DNA from: Paraburkholderia hiiakae
Lineage (GTDB): Bacteria; Pseudomonadota; Gammaproteobacteria; Burkholderiales; Burkholderiaceae
DNA length: 64,000 nucleotides
Direction of reading: 5' to 3'
NCBI RefSeq assembly: GCF_904848665.1
Contig: NZ_CAJHCQ010000005.1
Coordinates: 186,001-250,000, forward strand
Each line of letters starts with the position of its first letter. The first letter of the stretch is position 1. Below, piece by piece: positions 36,382-46,419 of this stretch. Made by a program: the position numbers and the translations under genes. Below the pieces are notes generated by a model that was not told the DNA's origin, did no database searches, and saw only the letters and a program-made list of their open reading frames with translations.

Positions 36382-36550
36382 GATGTGGGGACGCGGCGAT
36401 GGTTTTGCGCGGGATGAACCGCTAAAAACCGTCGCTAAATCAAGAATTAAGAGAACATAAAAGTATAGCAGCGCGCGTGAAAGCCGGCTGAGGGCGGCAA
36501 GTGGAGCCCCAGCGGACAAGCCCCGCCGCCGCGCGGGTAGAATGCGCGCC

Positions 36551-37771
36551 ATGGAATCTTTCGACATCGCCGTGATCGGCGCAGGGGCGGCCGGCATGAT
36601 GTGCGCGGCGGTGGCAGGCCAGCAGGGCCGTCGCGTGGCGCTGATCGACCACGCGCCGCGCCTCGCGGAGAAAATCCGCATCTCGGGCGGCGGGCGCTGC
36701 AACTTCACGAACCTGCAGGCGAGCCCGGCCAACTATCTCTCGAACAACCCGCATTTCTGCCGTTCGGCGCTGGCGCGCTACACGCCGCGCGACTTCCTCG
36801 CGCTGTTGCGCCAGCATCGCGTGACCTGGCACGAAAAGCACAAGGGCCAGCTTTTCTGCGACCAGTCGAGTGACGCGATCATCGACGTCCTGCGCGCCGA
36901 ATGTGACGCCGGCCACGTGGCGTGGCGCCGGCCGCTACCGGTGGAAGCGGTGAGCCATGCCGACGGCGCGGGCTTCACGCTCGGCACGCCGCAAGGCGAG
37001 ATACGTGCGAAAGCGCTCGTGATCGCGACGGGCGGCCTGTCGATCCCGAAAATCGGCGCCACCGACTTCGCGTATCGCGTTGCGAAGCAGTTCGGCCACA
37101 AGCTCATCGACACGCGCCCGGCGCTCGTGCCGCTCACATTCGCGCAGGACGAGTGGACGCCCTACGTGCCGCTCGCGGGCGTTTCGCTCGAGGTTCATGT
37201 GGCGACCGGCGAGCGCAAGACCGGCGGCGCCTTCGACGAAGACCTGCTTTTCACGCACCGCGGCCTTTCCGGTCCCGGCGTCTTGCAGATTTCGAGCTTC
37301 TGGCAGCCGGGCCAGCCGATCCGCGTGAACCTGCTACCCGAACACGATCCGGCGGCGGCATTGATCGAGGCCAAGAGCGCGACGAAACGCCAGATCGGCA
37401 ACCTGCTCGCCGAATGGGTCCCGGCGCGCCTCGCGCATGTGTGGCTGGAGGCGCATCAGGTGAAGGCCGACGCGCGTATTGCCGATCTGCCCGATAAAAC
37501 GCTGCGCAAGATCGGCGAAGGGCTCGCCCAGTGGACGCTCACGCCGACGGGCACCGAAGGCTACAAGAAGGCGGAAGTCACGCGCGGCGGCGTGGACACG
37601 CGCGAGCTCTCCTCGGCGACGATGATGAGCCAGCGCGTGCCGGGCCTCTACTTCGTGGGCGAAGCCGTGGACGTGACGGGCTGGCTTGGTGGCTACAACT
37701 TCCAGTGGGCGTGGGCTTCGGGCGTCGCGGCCGGGGAGGCCGCCGCGCAATATTCGGTGAGCGCAAGCTGA
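36551..37771 (+). CDS. HI0933/YhiN-family FAD-dependent oxidoreductase
   Basis: The 406-residue flavoprotein has the N-terminal FAD site [12 protein letters not shown], the family signature [11 protein letters not shown], the [16 protein letters not shown] block and the C-terminal [19 protein letters not shown]. This is the HI0933 / YhiN family, whose reaction is unknown. ATG 36551 ([10 protein letters not shown]) is chosen; an ATG at 36542 adds three residues. Single gene. Confidence 0.87.
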   Translation: MESFDIAVIGAGAAGMMCAAVAGQQGRRVALIDHAPRLAEKIRISGGGRCNFTNLQASPANYLSNNPHFCRSALARYTPRDFLALLRQHRVTWHEKHKGQLFCDQSSDAIIDVLRAECDAGHVAWRRPLPVEAVSHADGAGFTLGTPQGEIRAKALVIATGGLSIPKIGATDFAYRVAKQFGHKLIDTRPALVPLTFAQDEWTPYVPLAGVSLEVHVATGERKTGGAFDEDLLFTHRGLSGPGVLQISSFWQPGQPIRVNLLPEHDPAAALIEAKSATKRQIGNLLAEWVPARLAHVWLEAHQVKADARIADLPDKTLRKIGEGLAQWTLTPTGTEGYKKAEVTRGGVDTRELSSATMMSQRVPGLYFVGEAVDVTGWLGGYNFQWAWASGVAAGEAAAQYSVSAS

Positions 37772-38012
37772 TTTCCTGACTGATACGAACTGCCCAAGCT
37801 CGCGCTGTGCAGCGTGCCATCGGGATCGCACTGGTGCCGTTGCTGCTCGTCGGACGGGGGCGCCGCTTGATGCTCCGCAGCCCCGCCAGGGAAGGCTCCG
37901 GGCGCGGTCGAGCCCGTTGCCGGAGTCGGGGTTTCCCCCCAGCCAGGCGCGCGATGCGCAAATCCGGAACTGCTATACTCAATCCTCTTTACCCCCGATC
38001 CGTTATTGGAAA

Positions 38013-38225
38013 ATGACGACCATCCGCGTAAAAGAAAACGAACCGTTTGAAGTCGCTATGCGCCGCTTCAAGCGCACGATCGAGAAGAACGGTCTGTTGA
38101 CCGAACTTCGCGCGCGCGAGTTCTACGAGAAGCCTACGGCTGAACGCAAGCGCAAGAAGGCGGCGGCGGTGAAGCGCCATTTCAAGCGTCTGCGCAGCCA
38201 GATGTTGCCGAAGAAGATGTACTGA
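38013..38225 (+). CDS. rpsU: 30S ribosomal protein S21
   Basis: The 70-residue protein starts [21 protein letters not shown] and ends [10 protein letters not shown], the standard S21. It is the first gene of the macromolecular synthesis locus rpsU-yqeY-dnaG-rpoD. A strong hairpin terminator follows, so S21 is made in excess of the distal genes. Confidence 0.95.
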   Translation: MTTIRVKENEPFEVAMRRFKRTIEKNGLLTELRAREFYEKPTAERKRKKAAAVKRHFKRLRSQMLPKKMY

Positions 38226-38379
38226 TTCCGGCGTCGCCGTGGCGCGTGGCCGCGCAGTTCCAGCGTGGACTTCGCGTGACTTTCGCGGCGACGTGGACAG
38301 CCGGTCCGCGGCCTTTGATGACCTGGCGCAACGCGGCCGCTGTCCTCTGGTGTGGTCGCAACCATGTCGAATTTGCGCC

Positions 38380-38412
38380 AACCCGCCTGGAAGCGTTTCC
38401 AGGCGGGTTTTT
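38380..38412 (+). terminator. Rho-independent terminator after rpsU
   Basis: AACCCGCCTGGAA (38380-38392) pairs with TTCCAGGCGGGTT (38397-38409) across a 4-base loop and is followed by a T-run. It separates rpsU from the yqeY-dnaG part, as in other macromolecular synthesis operons. Confidence 0.85.
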
Positions 38413-38447
38413 GCATTCCAGCAACCCCAACGTATTTCAGGTGAGTG

Positions 38448-38894
38448 ATGAGTCTCAAAGACCAGATCAACGACGACATGAAAACCGCGATGCGCGCGCG
38501 CGAAAGCGAACGCCTCGCCACGATTCGTCTGCTGCTCGCCGCTATCAAGCAACGTGAAGTCGACGATCGCGTGACGCTCGACGACGCCGGCATCACGGCC
38601 GTCATCGACAAGATGCTCAAGCAGCGCAAAGACTCGATCAGCCAGTTCGAGGCCGCCGGCCGCACCGATCTTGCCGAGAAAGAAGCCGCCGAGGTGACCG
38701 TCCTGACCGCCTACATGCCTGCGCAACTCTCGGATGCCGAGATCGCCGCCGAAGTGCAGGCGGCCGTTGCCCAGGTGGGCGCAGCCGGTCCGCAGGACAT
38801 GGGCAAGGTGATGGGCGTGCTCAAGCCGAAGCTCGCCGGACGTGCCGACATGACGGCCGTGTCCGGGCTCGTCAAAGCCGCGCTTTCGAAGTAA
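38448..38894 (+). CDS. yqeY: GatB/YqeY-family protein
   Basis: The 148-residue helical protein (MSLKDQINDDMKTAMRA, then LSDAEIAAEVQAAV and DMGKVMGVLKPKLAGRAD) matches YqeY, related to the tail of GatB, and may interact with aminoacyl-tRNA amidation or tRNA. ATG 38448 follows AGGTGA; a GTG at 38445 is in frame. It lies between rpsU and dnaG. Confidence 0.92.
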   Translation: MSLKDQINDDMKTAMRARESERLATIRLLLAAIKQREVDDRVTLDDAGITAVIDKMLKQRKDSISQFEAAGRTDLAEKEAAEVTVLTAYMPAQLSDAEIAAEVQAAVAQVGAAGPQDMGKVMGVLKPKLAGRADMTAVSGLVKAALSK

Positions 38895-39003
38895 GCGCAC
38901 CTGGTTCGCACGCGGCGCCGGCCCGCCAAGGGCGACGCCGCGAGGCCCATACGTCACGTATTCGGGCCGCGCGAGCCCTGGCTGCCCGAGCGCGTTCGCT
39001 TCG

Positions 39004-40884
39004 ATGATTCCGCATTCGTTCCTGCAAGACCTGCTGAACCGCGTCGATATCGTCGACGTGGTGGGTCGCTTCGTGCAGCTCAAGAAGGGCGGCGCGAACT
39101 TCATGGGCTTGTGTCCGTTCCACAACGAGAAGAGCCCTTCGTTCACTGTTAGTCCAACCAAACAGTTCTATCACTGCTTCGGCTGTGGGGCGCACGGCAC
39201 TGCCATCGGCTTCCTCATGGAGCACGCGGGGCTGACGTTCCCTGAGGCCGTCAACGAACTCGCCCAGTCGGTCGGCCTGACCGTGCCGCAAGAGCCTTCG
39301 CCCCTGCGGGGCGGGAGCGGCGGGGCTGGCGCGGCCGGTGGGTACGCTCCGGCTGTCTCGAAGGCCGTGACCACCGCGCTTTCCGACGTCATGCAGACCG
39401 CCTGCGACTACTACCGCAAGCAACTGCGCAGCGCGACCAACGCCATTCAGTACCTCAAAAAGCGCGGCCTCACGGGCGAAATCGCCGCGCGTTTCGGCCT
39501 GGGCTACGCGCCGGATGGATGGCAGAACCTCGAAACTGCGTTTACGAACTATCGCGACGACGCGCTGGTGGAGGCGGGCCTCGTCATCGTCAGCGAAAAG
39601 CAGGACGCGCAGGGCCAGTCGCGCCGGTACGACCGCTTCCGCGACCGCGTGATGTTCCCGATCCGCAACGTGAAAGGTCAGGTCATAGGATTTGGCGGCC
39701 GCGTGCTGGACGGCGGCGAGCCCAAGTATTTGAATTCCCCGGAAACGCCGCTATTTAACAAGGGCAGCGAACTGTACGGGTTGTTCGAGGCGCGCCTCGC
39801 GATCCGGGAACAGCGCTATGTTCTGGCGGTCGAGGGGTACATGGACGTCGTCGCGCTCGCGCAGCTGGGTTTTCAGAACGCCGTGGCGACGCTCGGCACC
39901 GCGTGTACGCCGGTCCACGTGCAGAAGCTCATGCGTCAGACCGATACGGTGATCTTCAGCTTCGACGGCGACTCGGCGGGCCGCCGCGCCGCGCGGCGCG
40001 CGCTCGACGCGTGCCTGCCGCACGCGGCCGACAACCGCACGATTCGTTTCCTGTTCCTGCCCCAGGAGCACGACCCGGACAGCTACGTGCGCGAATTCGG
40101 CGCCGAGGCATTCTCGGAGCAGGTCGAGCGGGCCATGCCGCTGTCCCAGTTCATGCTCAACGAGGTGCTGGCGGACAAGGAACTGGACCAGCCGGAAGGG
40201 CGCGCCCGGGCGCTGTTCGACGCGAAGCCGCTCCTTCAGGCGCTGCCGGCGAATGCCCTGCGGGCGCAGATCATGCACATGTTCGCGGACCGGCTGGACG
40301 TGCCGTTCGAGGAAGTGGCCGCGCTGTGCGAAGTCGATGCGCGCATCGCCCAGGCGGCGCGCCGGGCGCCCGCGCGCAAGGACCGGCACCTTGTGACCGG
40401 TATTGAGCGCAAGGCGCTGCGCAACCTCGTGATGCACCCGCGCATCGCGTCGCAGCTCGACGAAGAGGCCGAAAAGGCGCTGATTGGACTGACGCGCCAC
40501 GGCGAGCTGTTCGAGGAAGTGACCACTCACGCGCGGGCATTAGGCGACGCGGCGGAATTTCAGCTGCTTTCGGACCTGCTGAGAAATGGGGTCAATGCTC
40601 CAACCTTCGAGGAGATTTTTCGCGAAATTCTGGACTATGATGAAAACGTTCGGGATTTGCTGATGAAAAATCCGGAAGATGGCGCTGCGGTGGAGGAGCG
40701 CCGCGAGCAGGAGCGGCTCGTGAGCGAAGAATTGACGGCGGCAATCCTGAAGATGCGGTACGACGCCTGTTGCGAGCGGTTGGACGCGCTTTCGCGGCAG
40801 TCGCGACATACGCCTGAGGAACTTGCCGAATTGATGTCACTGAATCAGACGCGGGCTGACATGAAACGTCAGCTCGGTTTGTAA
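39004..40884 (+). CDS. dnaG: DNA primase
   Basis: The 626-residue enzyme makes RNA primers at the fork. The CHC2 zinc site uses Cys37, His40, Cys58 and Cys61; the TOPRIM domain carries VEGYMDVVAL and FDGDSAG; the C-terminal region from about residue 450 binds the DnaB helicase. Residues 98-118 are a short glycine-rich linker between zinc and RNA polymerase domains. It lies between yqeY and rpoD. Confidence 0.95.
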   Translation: MIPHSFLQDLLNRVDIVDVVGRFVQLKKGGANFMGLCPFHNEKSPSFTVSPTKQFYHCFGCGAHGTAIGFLMEHAGLTFPEAVNELAQSVGLTVPQEPSPLRGGSGGAGAAGGYAPAVSKAVTTALSDVMQTACDYYRKQLRSATNAIQYLKKRGLTGEIAARFGLGYAPDGWQNLETAFTNYRDDALVEAGLVIVSEKQDAQGQSRRYDRFRDRVMFPIRNVKGQVIGFGGRVLDGGEPKYLNSPETPLFNKGSELYGLFEARLAIREQRYVLAVEGYMDVVALAQLGFQNAVATLGTACTPVHVQKLMRQTDTVIFSFDGDSAGRRAARRALDACLPHAADNRTIRFLFLPQEHDPDSYVREFGAEAFSEQVERAMPLSQFMLNEVLADKELDQPEGRARALFDAKPLLQALPANALRAQIMHMFADRLDVPFEEVAALCEVDARIAQAARRAPARKDRHLVTGIERKALRNLVMHPRIASQLDEEAEKALIGLTRHGELFEEVTTHARALGDAAEFQLLSDLLRNGVNAPTFEEIFREILDYDENVRDLLMKNPEDGAAVEERREQERLVSEELTAAILKMRYDACCERLDALSRQSRHTPEELAELMSLNQTRADMKRQLGL

Positions 40885-40944
40885 GGGAAGGACCGCACAG
40901 GGAGATTATTACCCTGCGTGGTAAAATAACAGGTTTTCAGCGGT

Positions 40945-40974
40945 TTGTTTTTGTTTTTTCCGGGCGGACATAAT
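40945..40974 (+). promoter_or_regulatory. Candidate internal promoter for rpoD
   Basis: TTGTTT (40945-40950) and CATAAT (40969-40974) are 18 bp apart in an AT-richer stretch between dnaG and rpoD. E. coli has internal rpoD promoters at a similar position. Confidence 0.4.
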
Positions 40975-41020
40975 GGGTTGGGGTAACCCGTGAATGTTCA
41001 GTTTTCCAGCAAGGGGCGGA

Positions 41021-43435
41021 ATGGCAATGGCAAAGACTACAGGCGGAAAAAAGGCAATCGGCAAGGGCTCGACGGAGCCGACCAGCAAGGTCACAGAGGC
41101 CACAGTTGCCAATTCTTCCGCCCGGTCGTCGGGCAGTGAGTCCACCAACCGTTCTGAACCGGCTACCCGGAAGAGGTCGATGACTGTTTCGGCTGCGCGA
41201 GCAGCGCCTGCACGTGCGGCGAAAGCCGCTACGCAGCCGGCAACGAAGCGGTCCGGTTCGAGAAGTGCAAGGGAAGTGCCTGCCGTCGAGGACGATGCGG
41301 CAGAGCGCGAGGCTCAAGCATCCACGGTTCAAGAGGCTGTTGTCCAGCAGCCGCGAGTCGAGACACTAGCCGGTACGGCGAACTCCATGACGAAAAAGCT
41401 GAATGAAGTACCCGTCGATGACGACGCAAACCAGAGCGAAGACAGCACCCCCGCCGCGGGCAAGGTCGAAAAGACCACCCGTGCGCGCGACCGGCGAGCG
41501 AAGGAGAAGGCGCTCCTGAAAGACGCGTTCGCGTCGTCGCAGCCCGGCACTGTCGAGGAGCTCGAGGAGCGCCGCACGAAGCTACGTGCGCTCATCAAGC
41601 TCGGCAAGGAGCGCGGCTTCCTCACCTATGCGGAAATCAACGATCACCTCCCGGACAACTTCACGGAAACCGAGGCGATCGAAGGCATCATCAGCACGTT
41701 CAACGACATGGGCGTGGCCGTCTACGAGCAGGCGCCCGACGCCGAGACGCTGCTCCTCAACGACAATGCGCCGAACGCTTCTTCGGACGACGAAGTAGAA
41801 GAGGAAGCGGAAGTCGCGCTCTCCACCGTCGATTCCGAATTTGGCCGCACGACCGACCCGGTGCGTATGTACATGCGCGAAATGGGCACGGTCGAGCTCC
41901 TCACGCGCGAAGGCGAAATCGAAATCGCCAAGCGCATTGAAGACGGCCTCAAGCACATGGTCATGGCGATCTCCGCTTGCCCGACCACGATTGCCGACAT
42001 CCTCGCCATGGCCGAGCGCGTGGCGAACGACGAGATTCGCGTGGACGAACTCGTCGACGGCCTGATCGATCCCAACGCTGAAGATACCGACGGCTTTAAC
42101 GCCAAGGAAGCGGAAGAGATCGAGAACGAGGACGAAGAGGAAGAAGCCGAAGAGGAAGAAGAAGAGGCAGAGGAAGAGGACGACGGCGCGGCGCAGGCGA
42201 CGGCCAACGCGGCGCAGCTCGAAGCCCTCAAGCGTGCCTCGCTCGAAAAGTTCGCCCTCATCAGCGAATGGTTCGACAAAATGCGCCGCGCGTTCGAGAA
42301 GGAGGGCTACAAGTCGAAGTCCTACCTCAAGGCGCAGGAAACCATCCAGAACGAACTGATGTCGATTCGCTTCACGGCGCGTACGGTCGAGCGTCTATGC
42401 GACACGCTGCGCGCGCAGGTGGACGAAGTACGCCAGGTCGAACGCCAGATTCTTCACACGGTCGTGGACAAGTGCGGCATGCCGCGCTCGGAGTTCATCG
42501 CGCGTTTCCCGGGCAATGAAACCGACCTCGAGTGGTCGGAGAAGATCGTTGGCGAGAGCCATGGGTATAGCGGCATTCTCTCGCGGAACATCCCGGCCAT
42601 TCGCGAACAGCAGCAGCGCCTGCTCGATCTGCAGGCGCGCGTGGTGCTGCCGCTCAAGGACTTGAAGGAAACCAACCGCCAGATGGCGGCCGGCGAACTC
42701 AAGGCGCGCCAGGCGAAGCGCGAGATGACCGAGGCCAACCTGCGTCTCGTGATTTCGATCGCGAAAAAGTACACCAACCGCGGCCTGCAATTCCTCGATC
42801 TGATCCAGGAAGGCAACATCGGCCTGATGAAGGCGGTGGACAAGTTCGAATATCGTCGCGGCTACAAATTCTCGACCTACGCGACGTGGTGGATCCGCCA
42901 GGCCATCACGCGTTCGATCGCGGACCAGGCGCGCACGATCCGCATTCCGGTTCACATGATCGAGACGATCAACAAGATGAACCGCATTTCGCGGCAGATC
43001 CTGCAGGAAACCGGTCTCGAGCCGGATCCGGCAACGCTCGCCGAGAAGATGGAAATGCCGGAGGACAAGATCCGCAAGATCATGAAGATCGCGAAGGAAC
43101 CGATCTCCATGGAAACGCCGATCGGCGACGACGACGATTCGCATCTGGGTGACTTCATCGAGGACAACAACACGGTGGCGCCTGCCGATGCCGCGCTGCA
43201 TGCCTCGATGCGCGACGTTGTGAAGGACGTGCTCGACTCGCTCACGCCGCGCGAAGCGAAGGTGCTGCGCATGCGCTTTGGCATCGAGATGAGCACCGAT
43301 CACACGCTCGAAGAAGTGGGCAAGCAGTTCGATGTGACGCGCGAGCGGATTCGCCAGATCGAAGCAAAGGCGTTGCGCAAGCTGCGCCACCCGAGCCGCT
43401 CGGACAAGCTCAAGTCGTTCCTTGAAGGGAATTGA
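41021..43435 (+). CDS. rpoD: RNA polymerase sigma factor RpoD (sigma-70)
   Basis: The 804-residue protein is the primary sigma factor. An unusual lysine/alanine-rich leader of about 150 residues precedes region 1.1 (about 165-240). Region 1.2 is [12 protein letters not shown] very acidic stretch of roughly 30 Glu/Asp lies in the non-conserved region (about residues 360-395). Regions 2 ([20 protein letters not shown]), 3 and 4 ([32 protein letters not shown]) are complete. ATG 41021 has GGGGCGGA upstream; ATG 40994 is less likely. It is longer than the 613 residues of E. coli because of these low-complexity parts. Confidence 0.95.
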   Translation: MAMAKTTGGKKAIGKGSTEPTSKVTEATVANSSARSSGSESTNRSEPATRKRSMTVSAARAAPARAAKAATQPATKRSGSRSAREVPAVEDDAAEREAQASTVQEAVVQQPRVETLAGTANSMTKKLNEVPVDDDANQSEDSTPAAGKVEKTTRARDRRAKEKALLKDAFASSQPGTVEELEERRTKLRALIKLGKERGFLTYAEINDHLPDNFTETEAIEGIISTFNDMGVAVYEQAPDAETLLLNDNAPNASSDDEVEEEAEVALSTVDSEFGRTTDPVRMYMREMGTVELLTREGEIEIAKRIEDGLKHMVMAISACPTTIADILAMAERVANDEIRVDELVDGLIDPNAEDTDGFNAKEAEEIENEDEEEEAEEEEEEAEEEDDGAAQATANAAQLEALKRASLEKFALISEWFDKMRRAFEKEGYKSKSYLKAQETIQNELMSIRFTARTVERLCDTLRAQVDEVRQVERQILHTVVDKCGMPRSEFIARFPGNETDLEWSEKIVGESHGYSGILSRNIPAIREQQQRLLDLQARVVLPLKDLKETNRQMAAGELKARQAKREMTEANLRLVISIAKKYTNRGLQFLDLIQEGNIGLMKAVDKFEYRRGYKFSTYATWWIRQAITRSIADQARTIRIPVHMIETINKMNRISRQILQETGLEPDPATLAEKMEMPEDKIRKIMKIAKEPISMETPIGDDDDSHLGDFIEDNNTVAPADAALHASMRDVVKDVLDSLTPREAKVLRMRFGIEMSTDHTLEEVGKQFDVTRERIRQIEAKALRKLRHPSRSDKLKSFLEGN

Positions 43436-43519
43436 GCCTGGTTAGTTTTAATGCACGGAAGTCATGTGCAAGATGGCCAGGCCGGCCCGCTTTCGTGTAG
43501 TATGTCGGCCTGTCGTCGA

Positions 43520-43553
43520 AAAGCTCGGCCTTTGGGTAGACCGGGCTTTTTTG
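43520..43553 (+). terminator. Rho-independent terminator after rpoD
   Basis: AGCTCGG (43522-43528) pairs with CCGGGCT (43541-43547; one G-U pair) and is followed by TTTTTT. It ends the dnaG-rpoD message before the tRNA gene. Confidence 0.7.
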
Positions 43554-43606
43554 TTGATGCTTTGTTGCTGCAGTTCTTCTGTTTTCGCTACGCTTCGTAG
43601 CTTCGT

Positions 43607-43694
43607 GGGCCGGACGCCGTGTTGGTTGCAGGCAGCGGACTCATAATCCGCCTCCGAAAGGACGTCGTGGGTTCGAACCCCACCCGGCCCACCA
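43607..43694 (+). tRNA. tRNA with CAU anticodon and long variable region (Met/Ile2-like, class II-sized)
   Basis: An 88-nt cloverleaf can be drawn: acceptor GGGCCGG/CCGGCCC (43607-43613, 43684-43690), D-stem GCC/GGC, anticodon stem GCGGA/TCCGC with loop CTCATAA (anticodon CAT, 43642-43644), T-stem GTGGG/CCCAC with TTCGAAC loop, discriminator A and an encoded CCA (43692-43694). The variable region is 15 nt (43652-43666) and forms TCC-GAAA-GGA, whereas tRNA-Met and tRNA-Ile2 normally have about 5 nt. Positions 8 and 9 are A and C, so the usual U8 is missing. Identity is therefore unclear: the loop suits Ile2 (lysidine) or Met. Confidence 0.7.
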
Positions 43695-43761
43695 AGGGTT
43701 TCAGCGATTTTTCGATGTCGATTCTCGCTCCGCAAAACCCTTCCCGCTCCGCAAAAGTCAG

Positions 43762-44060
43762 TTAGTGCGTAGGTCCGACCTTCTCGCCGCGCCGCTCGCG
43801 GACGTAGTGCTCGGTCATGCTGATCGAGCCGTGCCCGAGCTGCTTCTGGGCTTGTCGAATGTCTCCCGTCTTGTCCGTTCCAGCCTTCTCAGGTCTCTGA
43901 ACTGGAAGTCCTTCGCACGGATCCCCGCCGCCTCGCGCGCAGTCCTGAACCGATATTGCAGGGTGCGCAGCGTCATTCGTTGACTCACTTCCGTCACCAC
44001 CAGCGCCGTGCTCACGACTTTGTATGTCGCCGGGAATCCCAGCGGTTCGGGAGCGCCGCT
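43762..44060 (-). pseudogene. Tyrosine-recombinase (phage/island integrase) remnant, frameshifted
   Basis: On the minus strand, LQYRFRTAREAAGI and FQFRDLR are followed, in a different frame, by TGDIRQAQKQLGHGSISMTEHYVRERRGEKVGPTH and a stop at 43764-43762. Together these are the C-terminal catalytic part of a tyrosine integrase, including the LGHxS and catalytic Tyr (EHY) blocks. The frame changes at about 43886-43892, and no intact N-terminal half is found, so the gene is dead. Its 3' end points to the CCA end of the tRNA 68 bp away, the usual position for an integrase that used that tRNA as attachment site. Confidence 0.8.
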
Positions 44061-44114
44061 TGCGCTCTCGCGGATTACCTCAGGAGAGATGCATCTTTTC
44101 ACGGGAGAGTGACG

Positions 44115-44405
44115 ATGGCCAAGCCTCATTCCTCGATAGTCGCCGCGGTGACCGCCCTTTCCATCGCGCTCGCGCCGGGAATAGCCGGCGCGCAAACGAG
44201 CGCGCCCGACGCTGCGAGCAACGGCACCATGTCGAAGGCGCAGCGCAAAGAAGCACGCAAGGAAGCTCGGGCACGAAAGAACGCAGAATTGAAGAAACTC
44301 GAACAGAACGGCTATAACCCCGCCACAGCGAACGACGCCAATTACCCCAACGATATTCAGAACGCCGAAAGAAAAGCAGCTTCGCCTGGCGCTGCAAGTC
44401 AGTAG
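44115..44405 (+). CDS. Small secreted protein, DUF4148-like
   Basis: The 96-residue product has a signal peptide (VAAVTALSIALAPGIAGAQ), a Lys/Arg/Ala helix (SKAQRKEARKEARARKNAELKKLEQNG) and the ending YNPATANDANYPNDIQNAERKA, as in the DUF4148-type small proteins common in Burkholderia. Function unknown; periplasmic location expected. GGGAGAG precedes the ATG. It follows the integrase remnant and reads in the opposite direction. Confidence 0.7.
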   Translation: MAKPHSSIVAAVTALSIALAPGIAGAQTSAPDAASNGTMSKAQRKEARKEARARKNAELKKLEQNGYNPATANDANYPNDIQNAERKAASPGAASQ

Positions 44406-44457
44406 TGAAGTATCTGGATGAACAGGATGGCGAAATTGCCCGCCGGTGCCCACCACC

Positions 44458-45720
44458 ATGGTCATTCGACCGAGGCTTGCCGTGGCGAAAAATCAGACCA
44501 ATACAAGAAACCGTAGCCGCAACTGCACGGCGGGCGCGAGCGCTGTATCTGGCACGGATTCCCTGCCTCCAGGGCTGCGCTACGTCGACGACTCGCGGCG
44601 CGGGTACACGCGCGAACGGATCGGCGCAGCGTTCGTCTACTTCGATACGCAAGGCGAGCGCATCAAAGACGATGTCGAGATCCGCCGCATCAACGCGTTA
44701 GCCGTTCCGCCCGCCTATACCGATGTGTGGATCTGCCCGGACGCGCGCGGTCATTTGCAGGCAACGGGCCGCGATGCACGCGGGCGCAAGCAGTATCGCT
44801 ATCACCCGCGCTGGCGTGAAACACGAGACGCTACCAAGTACGAGCGCATGCTTGCATTCGGCATCGCGCTGCCGGGACTGCGCGCGCGGCTGGCGCGCGA
44901 TCTCGCGCTCGACGGCATGCCGCGAGACAAGGTGTTGGCCACCGTCGTGCGTCTGCTCGACGTCACCCTGATTCGCGTCGGCAGCGAGGAGTACGCCCGG
45001 GAGAACCGCTCATATGGGCTGACGACGCTGCGCAAGCGGCATCTAAGAGTCTCGTCGGACCGGCTGCACTTCAGGTTTCGCGGCAAGAGCGGTGTCGAGC
45101 ACGACGTCGCCGTCAGCGATGCACGCGTCGCACGGATCGTCAGGCGCTGTATGGAACTGCCGGGCCAGGACCTCTTCCAGTATCTCGACGCCGACGGCGC
45201 GAGGCATGCTGTCAACTCCGCCGACATCAACGACTACCTGCGCGAGATCACGGGCGCCGATTTCACGGCGAAGGACTACCGCACGTGGGCGGGCAGCGTC
45301 TTCGCGCTTGCGGCGCTACGCAAGCTGGAATGGGAGACGGTGACGCAGGCGCGCAAACACGTCGTCGACACCATCAAGCAGATCTCGCAACTATTGCGCA
45401 ATACGCCGGCGGTCTGCCGCAAGTGCTACATCCACCCAGCCGTGATCGACGCGTTCGAGGCGGGCGCCCTGGGGCGCGCGCTTCCCCCCGCGCGCCGCCG
45501 CGGACTCAAGGCCGACGAGGCCGCGCTCGTTGTTTTTCTGAAGAGCGACGCGAAACGACGGGTGCGCGAGGCATCGCGCCGCGAGCGCAAAGGCACGTCA
45601 AGCGATGCGAGCCTCGTCCACCTGCTAGCGCAATCCAGTCGGGAAGCGCGCGCGATCGGAAGGAAGACGTCGCGGCCCGCTCGGTCGCCTGCTGCAAAAA
45701 AGGCCCGTGCGGCCGTCTAG
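44458..45720 (+). CDS. DNA topoisomerase IB
   Basis: The 420-residue protein is a eukaryote/poxvirus-type topoisomerase IB, which relaxes DNA by a transient 3'-phosphotyrosine bond. The N-terminal domain has LPPGLRYVDDSRRGYTRERIG; the catalytic domain has GSEEYARENRSYGLTTL, KDYRTWAGSVFAL and RKCYIHPAVIDAF, where Tyr is the nucleophile. Start is uncertain: ATG 44458 or GTG 44446, neither with a clear ribosome-binding site; the first 35 residues are not conserved-looking. Such enzymes are scattered in bacteria and often accessory. Confidence 0.85.
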   Translation: MVIRPRLAVAKNQTNTRNRSRNCTAGASAVSGTDSLPPGLRYVDDSRRGYTRERIGAAFVYFDTQGERIKDDVEIRRINALAVPPAYTDVWICPDARGHLQATGRDARGRKQYRYHPRWRETRDATKYERMLAFGIALPGLRARLARDLALDGMPRDKVLATVVRLLDVTLIRVGSEEYARENRSYGLTTLRKRHLRVSSDRLHFRFRGKSGVEHDVAVSDARVARIVRRCMELPGQDLFQYLDADGARHAVNSADINDYLREITGADFTAKDYRTWAGSVFALAALRKLEWETVTQARKHVVDTIKQISQLLRNTPAVCRKCYIHPAVIDAFEAGALGRALPPARRRGLKADEAALVVFLKSDAKRRVREASRRERKGTSSDASLVHLLAQSSREARAIGRKTSRPARSPAAKKARAAV

Positions 45721-45768
45721 ACGACGCCTGGCATTGCGCACCGATCATGTCGGTGTTGTTGATGGTCT

Positions 45769-46419
45769 CTAATCGCGCTTAATGGTCGCTTCGAGCAGAC
45801 AGCCAAATTCGGACGCAAATTCGACCGAGACGCGTGCATGGACAGCGCCTTGTTTGTCGAAGAATCGCTGCGTTCCGTCCAGCGTGAACACGCCTTCATG
45901 CCAGATGTTGGGGTGGATATAGAGACCCTGCCGCCCGTCGAAACGGAAGCAGACGAACTTCTGCGGCGTGATATCGTCGCCGGGCAACGCCAACGGAACA
46001 TAAAACGGGCGACGATCGAGCGGGAAAAACAGTTGCCCACCGTCCGGGTGATAGTTCGCATGCCAAATCAACATGCGTTCCGGCGTGGCCGCGCTGTCTG
46101 CGCGTGCGTCGTCTGGCTCCGTTGCGTACGCGAGAACATAGTTACCGCCTACCGCTTCGTTTCGGCCGTAAAGAATGTCACCGCGCCATTCGCTGACGAA
46201 CGTGCCTTCGGTCGTGCCCGCTTCGTCACCGGTTCCTGGGTCGATCGGTCTTGATCCCACTGCGGGCCATTGGACGATTTCCACCTTGCATGCGTCCGGG
46301 TCGTCCACCAGCTTGCCATAGCCAGAGAGCGTTGCTGGAGTCGCGTCGACCACGGGCATAGCCACGCGCTGAAGGCCACTAGGGAGGTTGGGATTGAGGT
46401 AGTCGATCTCTTTGTTCAT
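45769..46419 (-). CDS. Ureidoglycolate lyase (AllA)-family protein
   Basis: The 216-residue protein has the cupin-like AllA pattern: HPDGGQLFFPLDRRPFYVPLALPGD, then FRFDGRQGLYIHPNIWHEGVF. AllA splits ureidoglycolate into glyoxylate and urea in allantoin degradation. No other purine-degradation gene is near, and the middle is longer than in E. coli AllA (160 residues), so the substrate may differ. ATG 46419 is used; a TTG at 46440 is the alternative. It is divergent from the CoA-transferase operon. Confidence 0.75.
   Translation of the reverse strand: MNKEIDYLNPNLPSGLQRVAMPVVDATPATLSGYGKLVDDPDACKVEIVQWPAVGSRPIDPGTGDEAGTTEGTFVSEWRGDILYGRNEAVGGNYVLAYATEPDDARADSAATPERMLIWHANYHPDGGQLFFPLDRRPFYVPLALPGDDITPQKFVCFRFDGRQGLYIHPNIWHEGVFTLDGTQRFFDKQGAVHARVSVEFASEFGCLLEATIKRD

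Noticed and set aside
35353..36732. Longer TsaD with about 117 extra N-terminal residues
   Set aside because: The extension is antisense to the HI0933-like gene and not protein-like; the conserved TsaD start [14 protein letters not shown] is at 36381.
43605..43692. tRNA with a 9-bp acceptor stem (GTGGGCCGG with CCGGCCCAC), as in unusual selenocysteine-like tRNAs
   Set aside because: It would consume the bases needed for the discriminator and the CCA end; the 7-bp acceptor with an encoded CCA is the simpler fold.
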